Positions 1-6,957 of a DNA stretch of 10,102 nucleotides are shown piece after piece. Each line of letters begins with the position of its first letter. Position 1 is the stretch's first letter. The notes under the pieces were generated by a model, which was not told where the DNA came from, did not search any database, and saw only the letters and a list, made by a program, of their open reading frames with translations. Position numbers and translations under genes: made by a program. Source of the stretch: Lachnospiraceae bacterium (GTDB taxonomy: Bacteria > Bacillota > Clostridia > Lachnospirales > Anaerotignaceae); contig JAQVIB010000060.1 in NCBI GenBank assembly GCA_028695945.1, positions 1-10,102 of the forward strand, written 5' to 3'.

Positions 1-721
1 AAGCAGTTTCCTTGCAAAACAGAGAAAACGGGCATTTGAAGTAAGTGTTGACTATTTAAAAGACAAAAGGTATGCAGGTATTTACAGTCGTATAAAAACA
101 GGTGATTTTTTTGGAGTGGATATGGTATATAACCTTATTCCAAACAAGTTAAACCCATATGATTACGATGAATATGAAAGATATACGGGAAAGTTTTTTG
201 CAGTAGTTACTAATTGCAAAACAGGAAAGTCGGAATATATTCAAATTAAGGATATGAGAAAGGATATTTTGGCTATAAGGGCGTCTAGTTCCCTTCCGGT
301 AATTTCACGAATGGTTGAGGTTAATGGTAAACAATATCTCGATGGTGGGGTTACAGATTCTATACCAATTAAAAAGTCCATTGAAGACGGAAATATTAAA
401 AACGTAGTTATACTAACCCGTGACAGAACCTATCGCAAACCACCTAGTGGGATGATGAGGCTTATTAAAGCAAAATACAAAAAATATCCTATGCTTGTTA
501 GAAGTATTGAAATTAGACACATACGCTATAATCATGCCATAGAACTGGTTGAACAGGAACGAAAAGCAGGACGTGCATACGTTATACAGCCTGAAAAACC
601 TGTTGGCATAGGTAGGCTGGAAAAAAATAAAGAAAAGCTTATAGCACTTTATAACCAAGGCTACAGCGATGGAAGAAAGCACTATAAGGCTTTAACTGAG
701 TTTTTAAACAGGGAAAATTAA
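1..721 (+). CDS. Patatin-like phospholipase family protein, C-terminal part (5' end outside window)
   Basis: The reading frame is open from base 2 (first full codon) to the TAA at 719-721, giving 239 codons with no stop, so the gene starts upstream of the window; the GTG at 116 is internal. The family are serine lipid acyl hydrolases with a Ser-Asp dyad. The visible part carries the second catalytic element, the D-G-G motif (codons at 341-349, context YLDGGVTDSIPI), preceded by the typical RASSSLPVISR segment that matches the family's 'RAS(A/S)SLP' block. The nucleophile elbow GxSxG should lie upstream and cannot be checked here. Earlier residues (KTGDFFGVD, then IPNKLNPYDYDEYE) fit the YjjU-like bacterial patatin group, usually near 280-300 residues. 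The C-terminus is lysine-rich and has no membrane segment, so a cytoplasmic or peripheral enzyme is inferred. The gene converges on ytaF with overlapping stop codons. Family assignment is firm; substrate is unknown. Confidence 0.9.
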   Translation, partial: SSFLAKQRKRAFEVSVDYLKDKRYAGIYSRIKTGDFFGVDMVYNLIPNKLNPYDYDEYERYTGKFFAVVTNCKTGKSEYIQIKDMRKDILAIRASSSLPVISRMVEVNGKQYLDGGVTDSIPIKKSIEDGNIKNVVILTRDRTYRKPPSGMMRLIKAKYKKYPMLVRSIEIRHIRYNHAIELVEQERKAGRAYVIQPEKPVGIGRLEKNKEKLIALYNQGYSDGRKHYKALTEFLNREN

Positions 722-1356
722 AGAAGGTACATAAACCCTATGGCAATTAGAAGTATGCCAGAGGCGGTGGTCCAAAGTCTTTCATTTATATTGCAAAGTT
801 TTTTAATACGCTTGCCTGTGCGTGTTCCAAGTGCAAGAAGAAGTATTTGCAAAAGCGCAACAGTAAAGGGCAGAAGTTTTGTGAAGCCACCAATTATGCC
901 TGCTCCAGTAACAGCACCAAAAGCATCAATGCTTAGTGCAAAACCCAAGTACACTGCCTCAAGCGTATCTATTGTTTCTGAGTTATCAAGGTCACAGCTT
1001 TGTGGAGTTCGTATTATTTGTATTGTGATGCCAAGATTTTTAATGAAAATACATAAATTTGCAGAAGAAGATAACTTTTTAGTTCTCGGCTTCTGTTTTT
1101 TTTGTGACTGAAAGATTATCCACAAGCCTAAAAATATAAGAAGCAGTGTACCTAAATATTTAGATAAGCCATAGGGCAGCAATTTTCCTAAAATATCACC
1201 TAAAACCAATGCCAAAAAGGTTATTGCAATGGCTTGGCAGGAAATTATAACCTTTGCACCGTTGCTTATACGTATTCCACGCACGCCAAGAGTTATTCCA
1301 ATTCCAAAAGCATCCACAGATAGGGCAAGTGCCAGTATAAGTAATTGATATGCCAT
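718..1356 (-). CDS. ytaF: Sporulation membrane protein YtaF (MntP/LysE-like cation exporter fold)
   Basis: This 212-residue integral membrane protein has two halves, each with a signature Asp in a helix: LSVDAFGIG (D15) and LSIDAFGAV (D144), as in MntP-type manganese exporters. Between them lies the block that marks the YtaF family: IQIIRTPQSCDLDNSETID followed by LEAVYLGFALS (roughly residues 112-142). About six hydrophobic segments are visible. Known family members are annotated as sporulation membrane proteins; their transported ion is not settled, and cation export is inferred from MntP similarity. The ATG at 1354-1356 is supported by an AAGGAGC ribosome binding site 5 bases upstream. In place of the usual D-x-SG-x-I segment it reads DNSETI, a minor variation. 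The gene is divergent from the Ca2+ ATPase gene and convergent with the patatin gene, with no terminator visible at its 3' end. Confidence 0.88.
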   Translation of the reverse strand: MAYQLLILALALSVDAFGIGITLGVRGIRISNGAKVIISCQAIAITFLALVLGDILGKLLPYGLSKYLGTLLLIFLGLWIIFQSQKKQKPRTKKLSSSANLCIFIKNLGITIQIIRTPQSCDLDNSETIDTLEAVYLGFALSIDAFGAVTGAGIIGGFTKLLPFTVALLQILLLALGTRTGKRIKKLCNINERLWTTASGILLIAIGFMYLL

Positions 1357-1385
1357 GATAGCTCCTTATTAATTATGGTTATAGA

Positions 1386-1391
1386 TATAAT
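1386..1391 (+). promoter_or_regulatory. Candidate -10 box for the Ca2+ ATPase gene
   Basis: A perfect TATAAT lies 58 bases upstream of the ATPase ATG. No good -35 is found 16-18 bases before it, so the call rests on the -10 alone in a very AT-rich gap. It overlaps the region just downstream of the ytaF -10 candidate on the other strand. Confidence 0.35.
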
Positions 1392-1392
1392 A

Positions 1393-1421
1393 TGAATAGA
1401 GTAATAACTTTGCTATTGCAA
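1393..1421 (-). promoter_or_regulatory. Candidate sigma-A promoter for ytaF
   Basis: On the minus strand TTGCAA (1416-1421) is followed after 17 bases by TATTCA (1393-1398). Spacing is ideal and the -35 matches at 4 of 6 positions, but the -10 is imperfect and the whole gap is AT-rich, so chance matches are common. It sits about 40 bases upstream of the ytaF start codon, leaving a normal short leader. A sporulation sigma-factor promoter is an alternative that I cannot distinguish by eye. Confidence 0.35.
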
Positions 1422-1437
1422 GAATATAAATTTATTC

Positions 1438-1444
1438 GAGGTGA
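1438..1444 (+). promoter_or_regulatory. Ribosome binding site deciding the ATPase start
   Basis: GAGGTGA here is a strong Shine-Dalgarno match 5 bases before the ATG at 1450. The upstream in-frame GTG (1441-1443) lies inside this site and so is not the start. Confidence 0.8.
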
Positions 1445-1449
1445 GATTT

Positions 1450-4071
1450 ATGGACTGGCATAGCATGGACCTGAAAGAGGTAATGGAATGTTTAAAAACT
1501 GATTCAATTAATGGTTTAGATGAAAAGGAGGCTGATAGACGCCTTAAGGAAAACGGCGAAAATACAATTGCCCAAAGTGGAAAAAAGAAAAGCACATTTG
1601 TAAGGCTTTTGGCACAGCTAAATGACTTTTTGGTTATAGTGCTTTTAAGTGCGGCGGCGGCATCGTTCTTGGTATCTCTTTTCCGTGGAGAACAAGATTT
1701 TGCCGATTCAATTATCATAATTGCAATTGTTGTTGTTAATGCTATTATAGGCGTTGCACAGGAGGAGCGGGCACAAAAAGCTATTGATGATTTAAAAAAA
1801 CTTACACCAACCCATGCAAGAGTTTTACGTGAAGGTGCAGTAAAGGAAATTGAGGCCAAAAATATAGTTCTTGGAGATATATTAATTTTTGAAACAGGAG
1901 ACTGTATTTGTGCGGATGGCAGACTACTGGAAAGTATAAGTCTAAAGACAGAAGAAGCTGCAATAACAGGTGAATCTGCTTCAGTTGAAAAAGACTGCAA
2001 GCTTATTTGTTCAGAGAAAGCTGAATTAGGGGATAGACGCAACATGGTTTTGTCATCATCTTTTGTGGCTTACGGAAGAGGATGTGCGGTGGTTACTTCA
2101 ACAGGAATGAATACTCAGGTTGGTAAAATTGCTGAGCTTATTCAAGGTGAAGATGAGCAGAAAACACCACTCGGTAAAAAGCTTGATGAAACGGGAAAGG
2201 TTCTTGCATTAGGAGCAATTGGTATTTGCATTGTTATTTTCGTTTTAGGAATTTTACGCAAGAGAGATATATTCGATATGTTTATGACCTCTGTAAGCCT
2301 TGCAGTTGCGGCTATACCAGAAGGGCTAACGGCAGTGGTTACGATTGTGCTTGCAATGGGAACAAGAAGGCTTTCTCAGAAAAATGCAATAATACGCCAC
2401 CTTACAGCTGTTGAAACATTAGGCTCGGCACAGGTAATATGCTCTGACAAAACAGGTACTCTTACAAAAAATAAGATGAAGGTTGTAAAGATTAGAGACA
2501 TGTTGGGTGCAAGTAATGCAAACATAGCTAACAGCAAAAACATTTTAGACCTTGCAACCATGTGCAATGATTCAAAGTATAAGGACAGAGCCTTTGTAGG
2601 TGAAGCAACAGAGAAGGCAATTGCAGAAGCTGCACAGGAGTGGGGCAGCTTTAAAGGCGATTTAGATAAAAAATTTCCTCGTGTGGCAGAAATCCCTTTT
2701 TCTTCTGAAAGAAAACTAATGACAACTGTACATAAAACTAACAATGGTTATTTGGCAGTTACAAAGGGTGCACCTGAAATGGTTACAGCTATTTGCAATG
2801 AGTGTGAGAAGCAAGGTGTTGTATATGATTTTTTGTCATCGGAAAGACGTCTTGCACAGCAAATTAGTAATGAAATGGCACAAAAAGCGTTGAGAGTTAT
2901 AGCGGTGGCTAAAAAGACATTTGACCATATTCCAAGAGAATCAGAATTAGAAAAAAGCGTTACCTTATGCGGGTTTATTGGAATAATGGATACTCCACGT
3001 CCAGAAGCAAGAACTGCGGTGGCTGACTGCAAAAAGGCTGGTATTAAACCGCTTATGGTAACGGGTGACAATGTTTTAACGGCGGTGGCTGTGGGTAGAC
3101 AGGTAGGAATTTTTACTGACGGTGATGAAAGTATAACTGGTGCACAGTTAGAAGCTATGCCACAAAAACAGCTGATTGATACAATAGAAAAATACACGGT
3201 TTTTGCAAGAGTAAGCCCTGAACATAAAATGCGTATAGTTAAGGCTTTTCAGGCAAAAGACATGGTGGTTGCAATGACCGGTGACGGAGTAAATGATGCA
3301 CCAGCACTTAAAACTGCCGATATTGGCTGTGCAATGGGAAAAACAGGAACTGATGCGGCAAAAAATGCTTCGGATATGATTATTGCAGATGATAATTTTG
3401 CAACCATTGTTGAGGCGGTTAAAGAGGGCAGAGGGATTTATGCAAATATTAAAAAGACTGTTCATTTTCTGCTTTCCAGCAACATAGGTGAAATAATTAC
3501 AATATTTGTGGCAATGGTTATGGGATGGGATACACCACTTTTGCCAATACAACTGCTGTGGGTAAATTTAATAACAGATTCTTTACCAGCAATAGCCCTT
3601 GGACTTGATGCACCACAAAAAGAAGCAATGGAGAAGATGCCTTCAAACAGTGGGAAAAGTATTTTTGACAGCGAAATGGGTTTAAGAATTTGCCTAGAGG
3701 GAGCAATGATTGGAATGCTTGCCCTTATTGCCTTTGGAATTGGCCATTTGTACTACGATGGCGGGGTAGGCACAGGCTATGGACGAACAATGGCATTTGC
3801 AGTGTTAAGCATTTCTCAGTTAGTGCATGCCTATAATATGCGTAGTGACGGAACGGTTATAAAAAAAGGATTTTTTAGCAACAGATACCTTAATGCGGCA
3901 TTTTTCATTGGTGTGTTAATGCAGTGCATAGTTATAATGGTGCCAGCTTTTGCAGGGGTGTTTAAGGTAATGGCTTTGGATTTGCAAAAATGGATGGTTG
4001 TAATAGCTTTGGCTTTAGTGCCGCTAATTGTTGTAGAGTCTGAAAAAAGGCTATCATTACACAAAGATTGA
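1450..4071 (+). CDS. Calcium-translocating P-type ATPase (type IIA, SERCA/PMR1-like)
   Basis: 873 residues from the ATG at 1450, chosen because GAGGTGA is placed correctly in front of it. This P2A pump would use ATP to export Ca2+ from the cytoplasm. Motifs in order: TGES of the actuator domain (T173-S176), PEGL in M4 (P290-L293, the E of which matches SERCA Glu309), the phosphorylated D333 in DKTGTLT, the nucleotide-domain KGAPE (K439-E443), and TGDGVND (T610-D616). M1-M2 fall near residues 50-100, M3-M4 near 243-300 and six further helices after about 670. Calcium ligands by eye alignment with SERCA: N678 and E681 in M5, N706, T709 and D710 in M6 are kept; the M8 Glu908 position is Q790. 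Length is normal for bacterial PacL/YloB/LMCA1-type pumps. It stands alone between a divergent ytaF and its own terminator. Ca2+ is the best substrate guess; Mn2+ or a mixed specificity is possible. Confidence 0.93.
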   Translation: MDWHSMDLKEVMECLKTDSINGLDEKEADRRLKENGENTIAQSGKKKSTFVRLLAQLNDFLVIVLLSAAAASFLVSLFRGEQDFADSIIIIAIVVVNAIIGVAQEERAQKAIDDLKKLTPTHARVLREGAVKEIEAKNIVLGDILIFETGDCICADGRLLESISLKTEEAAITGESASVEKDCKLICSEKAELGDRRNMVLSSSFVAYGRGCAVVTSTGMNTQVGKIAELIQGEDEQKTPLGKKLDETGKVLALGAIGICIVIFVLGILRKRDIFDMFMTSVSLAVAAIPEGLTAVVTIVLAMGTRRLSQKNAIIRHLTAVETLGSAQVICSDKTGTLTKNKMKVVKIRDMLGASNANIANSKNILDLATMCNDSKYKDRAFVGEATEKAIAEAAQEWGSFKGDLDKKFPRVAEIPFSSERKLMTTVHKTNNGYLAVTKGAPEMVTAICNECEKQGVVYDFLSSERRLAQQISNEMAQKALRVIAVAKKTFDHIPRESELEKSVTLCGFIGIMDTPRPEARTAVADCKKAGIKPLMVTGDNVLTAVAVGRQVGIFTDGDESITGAQLEAMPQKQLIDTIEKYTVFARVSPEHKMRIVKAFQAKDMVVAMTGDGVNDAPALKTADIGCAMGKTGTDAAKNASDMIIADDNFATIVEAVKEGRGIYANIKKTVHFLLSSNIGEIITIFVAMVMGWDTPLLPIQLLWVNLITDSLPAIALGLDAPQKEAMEKMPSNSGKSIFDSEMGLRICLEGAMIGMLALIAFGIGHLYYDGGVGTGYGRTMAFAVLSISQLVHAYNMRSDGTVIKKGFFSNRYLNAAFFIGVLMQCIVIMVPAFAGVFKVMALDLQKWMVVIALALVPLIVVESEKRLSLHKD

Positions 4072-4076
4072 AACAA

Positions 4077-4118
4077 AAACAGCAGACCATAGTAGAAACT
4101 GGGGTCTGCTGTTTATTT
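4077..4118 (+). terminator. Intrinsic terminator after the Ca2+ ATPase gene
   Basis: A perfect 12-bp stem, AAACAGCAGACC (4077-4088) pairing with GGTCTGCTGTTT (4103-4114), encloses a 14-base loop and runs into an imperfect T-rich tail (ATTTGTAT). It begins 5 bases after the stop codon at 4069-4071. The stem is GC-containing and perfect, so termination is likely although the tail is interrupted. Confidence 0.85.
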
Positions 4119-4151
4119 GTATAATAATAAATGGGAAACAGAAAAATATAT

Positions 4152-4166
4152 ATCATTTAATATGAT
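4152..4166. repeat. Small dyad upstream of the 4192-4220 promoter
   Basis: ATCAT (4152-4156), five bases, ATGAT (4162-4166). The heptamer TATCATT at 4151-4157 recurs at 4184-4190, just before the -35 box. It could be an operator, but short AT-rich dyads arise easily by chance. Confidence 0.2.
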
Positions 4167-4191
4167 GACTGTAATGGATATTTTATCATTG

Positions 4192-4220
4192 TTGCAAATA
4201 TTGATGAAAAAGAGTATAAT
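4192..4220 (+). promoter_or_regulatory. Sigma-A-type promoter of the four-gene run
   Basis: TTGCAA (4192-4197), a 17-base spacer, and a perfect TATAAT (4215-4220). Transcription would start near 4227, giving a leader of about 40 bases that ends in the AAGGAG site before the 135-residue protein. This is the best promoter in the window and lies directly after the ATPase terminator, so it separates the two transcription units. Confidence 0.75.
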
Positions 4221-4254
4221 ATTGAGGATTAAAAGTGCAAATAATTCGACCTAT

Positions 4255-4260
4255 AAGGAG
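4255..4260 (+). promoter_or_regulatory. Ribosome binding site deciding the start at 4268
   Basis: AAGGAG lies 7 bases before the ATG at 4268. The in-frame GTG at 4235 has no such site, so the shorter product is preferred. Confidence 0.8.
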
Positions 4261-4267
4261 AATATTC

Positions 4268-4675
4268 ATGGAAGAAACAGTAATTGTGATAATGCTTAAA
4301 GACAGTAAAACAGGTTTTTTGGAGAAAGAGCTTGGCTGTTATAAAATAACTGAAAACGAAAACCTTATTTACAATACCTATGCATTTGAAGATGATGGAA
4401 AAACTAAGGTGTGTATGAAAATAACCACCGACCGTGAGGTTGAGGATTGGGAATTTGAAGCTATTTACGATTATTATGATTGTGAAACAATTTTACCCTT
4501 TGTTACGTCTATTGAAGAAGATATTGACTGTTATAACCCAACTTGGTGCATAACATTTGATTTTGTTAATAATATTGAAGAAATGGAAGAAAAAATAGAC
4601 AAAATTATTAATTTACATCAACAAGAGTTACAGTCTGTTTACGAAGCTATTTCAGATAAAAGGGATGAATATTAA
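4268..4675 (+). CDS. Acidic protein of unknown function, 135 residues
   Basis: I do not recognise the family with confidence; it resembles small uncharacterised clostridial proteins. From the ATG at 4268 (AAGGAG 7 bases upstream) it encodes a cytoplasmic, acidic protein with no signal peptide or membrane segment. The pattern is alternating beta strands and helices: VIVIMLKDS near the start, then a KTKVCMKITTDREVEDWEFE stretch and DYYDCET around residues 62-72, SIEEDIDCYNPTWCITFDFV around 80-100, and a charged C-terminal helix with EEMEEKIDKI and a DKRDEY end. Cysteines occur at several places but not in a metal-binding array. The gene is the first of a run with the lipoprotein (stop and next start directly adjacent), so translation of the two is probably coupled. 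Function cannot be inferred. Confidence 0.8.
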   Translation: MEETVIVIMLKDSKTGFLEKELGCYKITENENLIYNTYAFEDDGKTKVCMKITTDREVEDWEFEAIYDYYDCETILPFVTSIEEDIDCYNPTWCITFDFVNNIEEMEEKIDKIINLHQQELQSVYEAISDKRDEY

Positions 4676-6040
4676 TTGAAAAAATTAAACCTTAAATATA
4701 AAAAAGTAATAGCGGTTACAGCGGTTATTACGGTTGTTATTAGTGCGTGTAATTTTGCCGCAAAACCTAAAACGGTGTCGCCGGTGGGTAATTCTAATAA
4801 TGGACAAAATGACAGCGTGGAAGATCCTAAAAGCAATGTAGAGGAAAAAACAGATACGCCAGTAGATGAGGAAATTCCAGATGAACAAGAACAACCAAAA
4901 AATGAAACAGAACCTGAAGATGGCAAAATCGATGAAAAAAAACCGGTAAAAACAGATACATATATTAATGAACCAACCAAAAGTGATGAAACAAAGTCAT
5001 CGGATGTAAATGCGAATAAAGGAAGTAAGGCAACAGCTGCATTAAACAGAAGTGAATATCTTACAGATTCATCATTACAGGATGAGTGGGCCACACTGGA
5101 TGCGATTGCAGAAGCTGGTCAGAACTATTATATGGAAAACTTTAGCAAAACTCGTGTAATTACTAAAAATGGGTATCTATACAATAAATCATCAGAGGAA
5201 TTAATTGACGTAAGGTATCTGGTTGCTAATGGGTACCTAGATTCTAAATATGTTGCCTCTTCAGTGGATGTTTTGCTTTTGGACTGTGATGATTTTAGCC
5301 ATTACGATAAGTTTTCACTGAAATCATGGGAAACCGGTTTAACTGTTTTTGCCGCAATGAAGCACCCTTCAAGCAACGTTTATCTGCTTACAACAAGTAA
5401 AAGCTCAGGTGGTGCAATATCCGCTTCACAGTATGCCGCACTTCTTAATAGCTATTATCAAAACCATGGAGCTGTGGGCAGGATTTATTCAGGTACAGAG
5501 GAATACAGTCGTATACTTAATTTCATAAGTATGTATGAGAGCAAGTATGAAAATTATTACGTGCGAAGTATTATTGCCGATAATAAGTATGCAATGGTTG
5601 TTTTATCCGGACAAAGCAATACAGCAGACATAAAGCAATATATTTTAAAACGCAGTGGAAGTATTTGGGAAGTTGTTTTATCTGGATTGGAAAGTGACCC
5701 AAGGGTTATTATTACAGTGAATAGAACATTACCAGATTATAATATAACTATGTTGCCGGCATATACCATAAACGATTTTTTTGGAAGTCTTAGCAAAGAC
5801 AAGTATGAACTTACATCTGATATGATATCAAGAGGAATGATATCGGCAGCAGGAGATATTAAGTACATTGCTGGAACAAACAACTACTGTTATATAGTAC
5901 TTAAAAATGAAGTTAAATATATTTGTAACTACACAGGTGAAAAGTGGAATATTGTTCAGGTAAGCAGTTCTGACGAAGCCCAGAAGAAAATGCTTGCTAT
6001 AAGTAAAACATCACCTACATTTATTATTTTAGACAGATAG
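4676..6040 (+). CDS. Predicted lipoprotein of unknown function, 454 residues
   Basis: The protein begins at TTG 4676, immediately after the TAA of the preceding gene, with a weak AAAAGGG about 11 bases upstream. The start is supported because it supplies a full lipoprotein signal: basic KKLNLKYKK, a hydrophobic stretch, and the lipobox I-S-A-C with Cys25 as lipidated residue. Residues 27 to about 115 form a low-complexity Glu/Asp/Lys/Pro/Thr-rich spacer, the kind that holds a domain away from the membrane through the wall. Residues about 120-454 form an extracytoplasmic globular region that I do not recognise. Two stretches look alike, around Y305-W331 and Y404-W424: each is a hydrophobic strand, a Y-I segment, then a Trp followed by valines or isoleucines, suggesting a beta-rich duplication. 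There is no catalytic motif that I can name. It sits between an unknown acidic protein and a DNA glycosylase, which gives no functional clue. Confidence 0.85.
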   Translation: MKKLNLKYKKVIAVTAVITVVISACNFAAKPKTVSPVGNSNNGQNDSVEDPKSNVEEKTDTPVDEEIPDEQEQPKNETEPEDGKIDEKKPVKTDTYINEPTKSDETKSSDVNANKGSKATAALNRSEYLTDSSLQDEWATLDAIAEAGQNYYMENFSKTRVITKNGYLYNKSSEELIDVRYLVANGYLDSKYVASSVDVLLLDCDDFSHYDKFSLKSWETGLTVFAAMKHPSSNVYLLTTSKSSGGAISASQYAALLNSYYQNHGAVGRIYSGTEEYSRILNFISMYESKYENYYVRSIIADNKYAMVVLSGQSNTADIKQYILKRSGSIWEVVLSGLESDPRVIITVNRTLPDYNITMLPAYTINDFFGSLSKDKYELTSDMISRGMISAAGDIKYIAGTNNYCYIVLKNEVKYICNYTGEKWNIVQVSSSDEAQKKMLAISKTSPTFIILDR

Positions 6041-6052
6041 GTTGTGAACCAA

Positions 6053-6943
6053 ATGAATTATAAACTAAACAACGGAAATATCTGCCTTAATATGGATGGG
6101 GATTTTATAATATCCCAAACACTAGAGTGTGGGCAGTGCTTCAATTTTAATAAGATTGGTGAAGAGAACTATATTGTAACTGCCTTTGGAAGGGCATTGC
6201 ACATTTACAGCACAGATGGAAGTATAGTTTTTGAGGACACAACCCAAGAGGAATTTGAAAAAATATGGGTGGATTATTTTGATTTAAACCGAGATTATGG
6301 AAAAATAAAAGATCTGCTTTCGGCAAAAGATGAAACCTTAAAGAAGGCATTGGAGTACGCACCTGGAATAAGAATAATAAATCAGGATTTTTTTCAGTGT
6401 CTTATTTCATTTATAATTTCACAAAACAACAGAATACCAATGATAAAAAAAGTTGTTAGTAATTTAAGCAAAAAGTATGGTGAATATATTAAAACTGTTG
6501 AAGGTGAGGATTATTTTTCTTTCCCAACGCCTGAAAAGCTATATGGAATTAGTGGTAACGAACTTATGGAGTGCAAAACAGGCTTTAGAGGGAAATATAT
6601 AGCAGATGCTGTAACAAAATATGTAGATGGTACCCTTAACCACAAAAATTTTAACAATCTTACTACAAAAGAAGTACAGGCTTTGCTTATGGGTATACAT
6701 GGTGTTGGTCCTAAAGTAGCGGACTGCGTTATGCTTTTTTCTCTTAAAAGAAGTGACGCTTTTCCTGCAGATGTTTGGGTAAAAAGAATTATGAGTTATT
6801 TTTATTTTGACCAAAAAGATACTCCAATAAAAGATATACATAGTTTTGCTTACGAAAAATTTGGTGAATACTCTGGTTTTGCACAGCAATATTTATTTAA
6901 TTATGCAAGACAGTTTAAGATTGGAACAGGTAAAGATGCCTAG
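6053..6943 (+). CDS. ogg: 8-oxoguanine DNA glycosylase/AP lyase, OGG1 family (clostridial Ogg)
   Basis: This base-excision repair enzyme would remove 8-oxoguanine from DNA and nick the resulting abasic site. At 296 residues it has an OGG N-terminal domain (about 1-105) and a helix-hairpin-helix/GPD domain. The hairpin GVGPKVADC carries the Schiff-base lysine K221 (human OGG1 Lys249) and the following FPADV carries the catalytic D240 (Asp268). Lesion-pocket residues also match by eye: G27 in ECGQCF (human Gly42), C225 (Cys253) and Q278 in GFAQ (Gln315). At the human Arg154 position, which reads the opposite cytosine, there is M130. The ATG at 6053 is preferred over the in-frame GTG at 6044, which would have only about 2 bases after the nearest AGG; either start gives a weak binding site. 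It follows the lipoprotein by 12 bases and precedes the DUF554 gene by 14, so all are probably co-transcribed. Confidence 0.9.
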   Translation: MNYKLNNGNICLNMDGDFIISQTLECGQCFNFNKIGEENYIVTAFGRALHIYSTDGSIVFEDTTQEEFEKIWVDYFDLNRDYGKIKDLLSAKDETLKKALEYAPGIRIINQDFFQCLISFIISQNNRIPMIKKVVSNLSKKYGEYIKTVEGEDYFSFPTPEKLYGISGNELMECKTGFRGKYIADAVTKYVDGTLNHKNFNNLTTKEVQALLMGIHGVGPKVADCVMLFSLKRSDAFPADVWVKRIMSYFYFDQKDTPIKDIHSFAYEKFGEYSGFAQQYLFNYARQFKIGTGKDA

Positions 6944-6957
6944 TTGGGAGATACATA

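Noticed and set aside
740..1111. Plus-strand open frame of 123 codons opposite ytaF
   Set aside because: It lies wholly antisense to a well-supported membrane protein gene, and its translation has no family features.
1357..1449. Possible manganese (yybP-ykoY) riboswitch before ytaF or the ATPase gene, since such RNAs often precede MntP-like and P-type ATPase genes
   Set aside because: The gap is only 93 bp, shared by both genes, very AT-rich, and lacks the GC-rich conserved loops of that riboswitch class.
1413..2045. Minus-strand open frame of 210 codons over the start of the ATPase gene
   Set aside because: Antisense to strongly conserved ATPase motifs; Ser/Phe-rich translation is typical of a shadow frame.
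4117..4299. Open frame of 60 codons on the plus strand
   Set aside because: It starts inside the terminator tail, has no ribosome binding site, spans the promoter at 4192-4220 and overlaps the real gene at 4268 in another frame.
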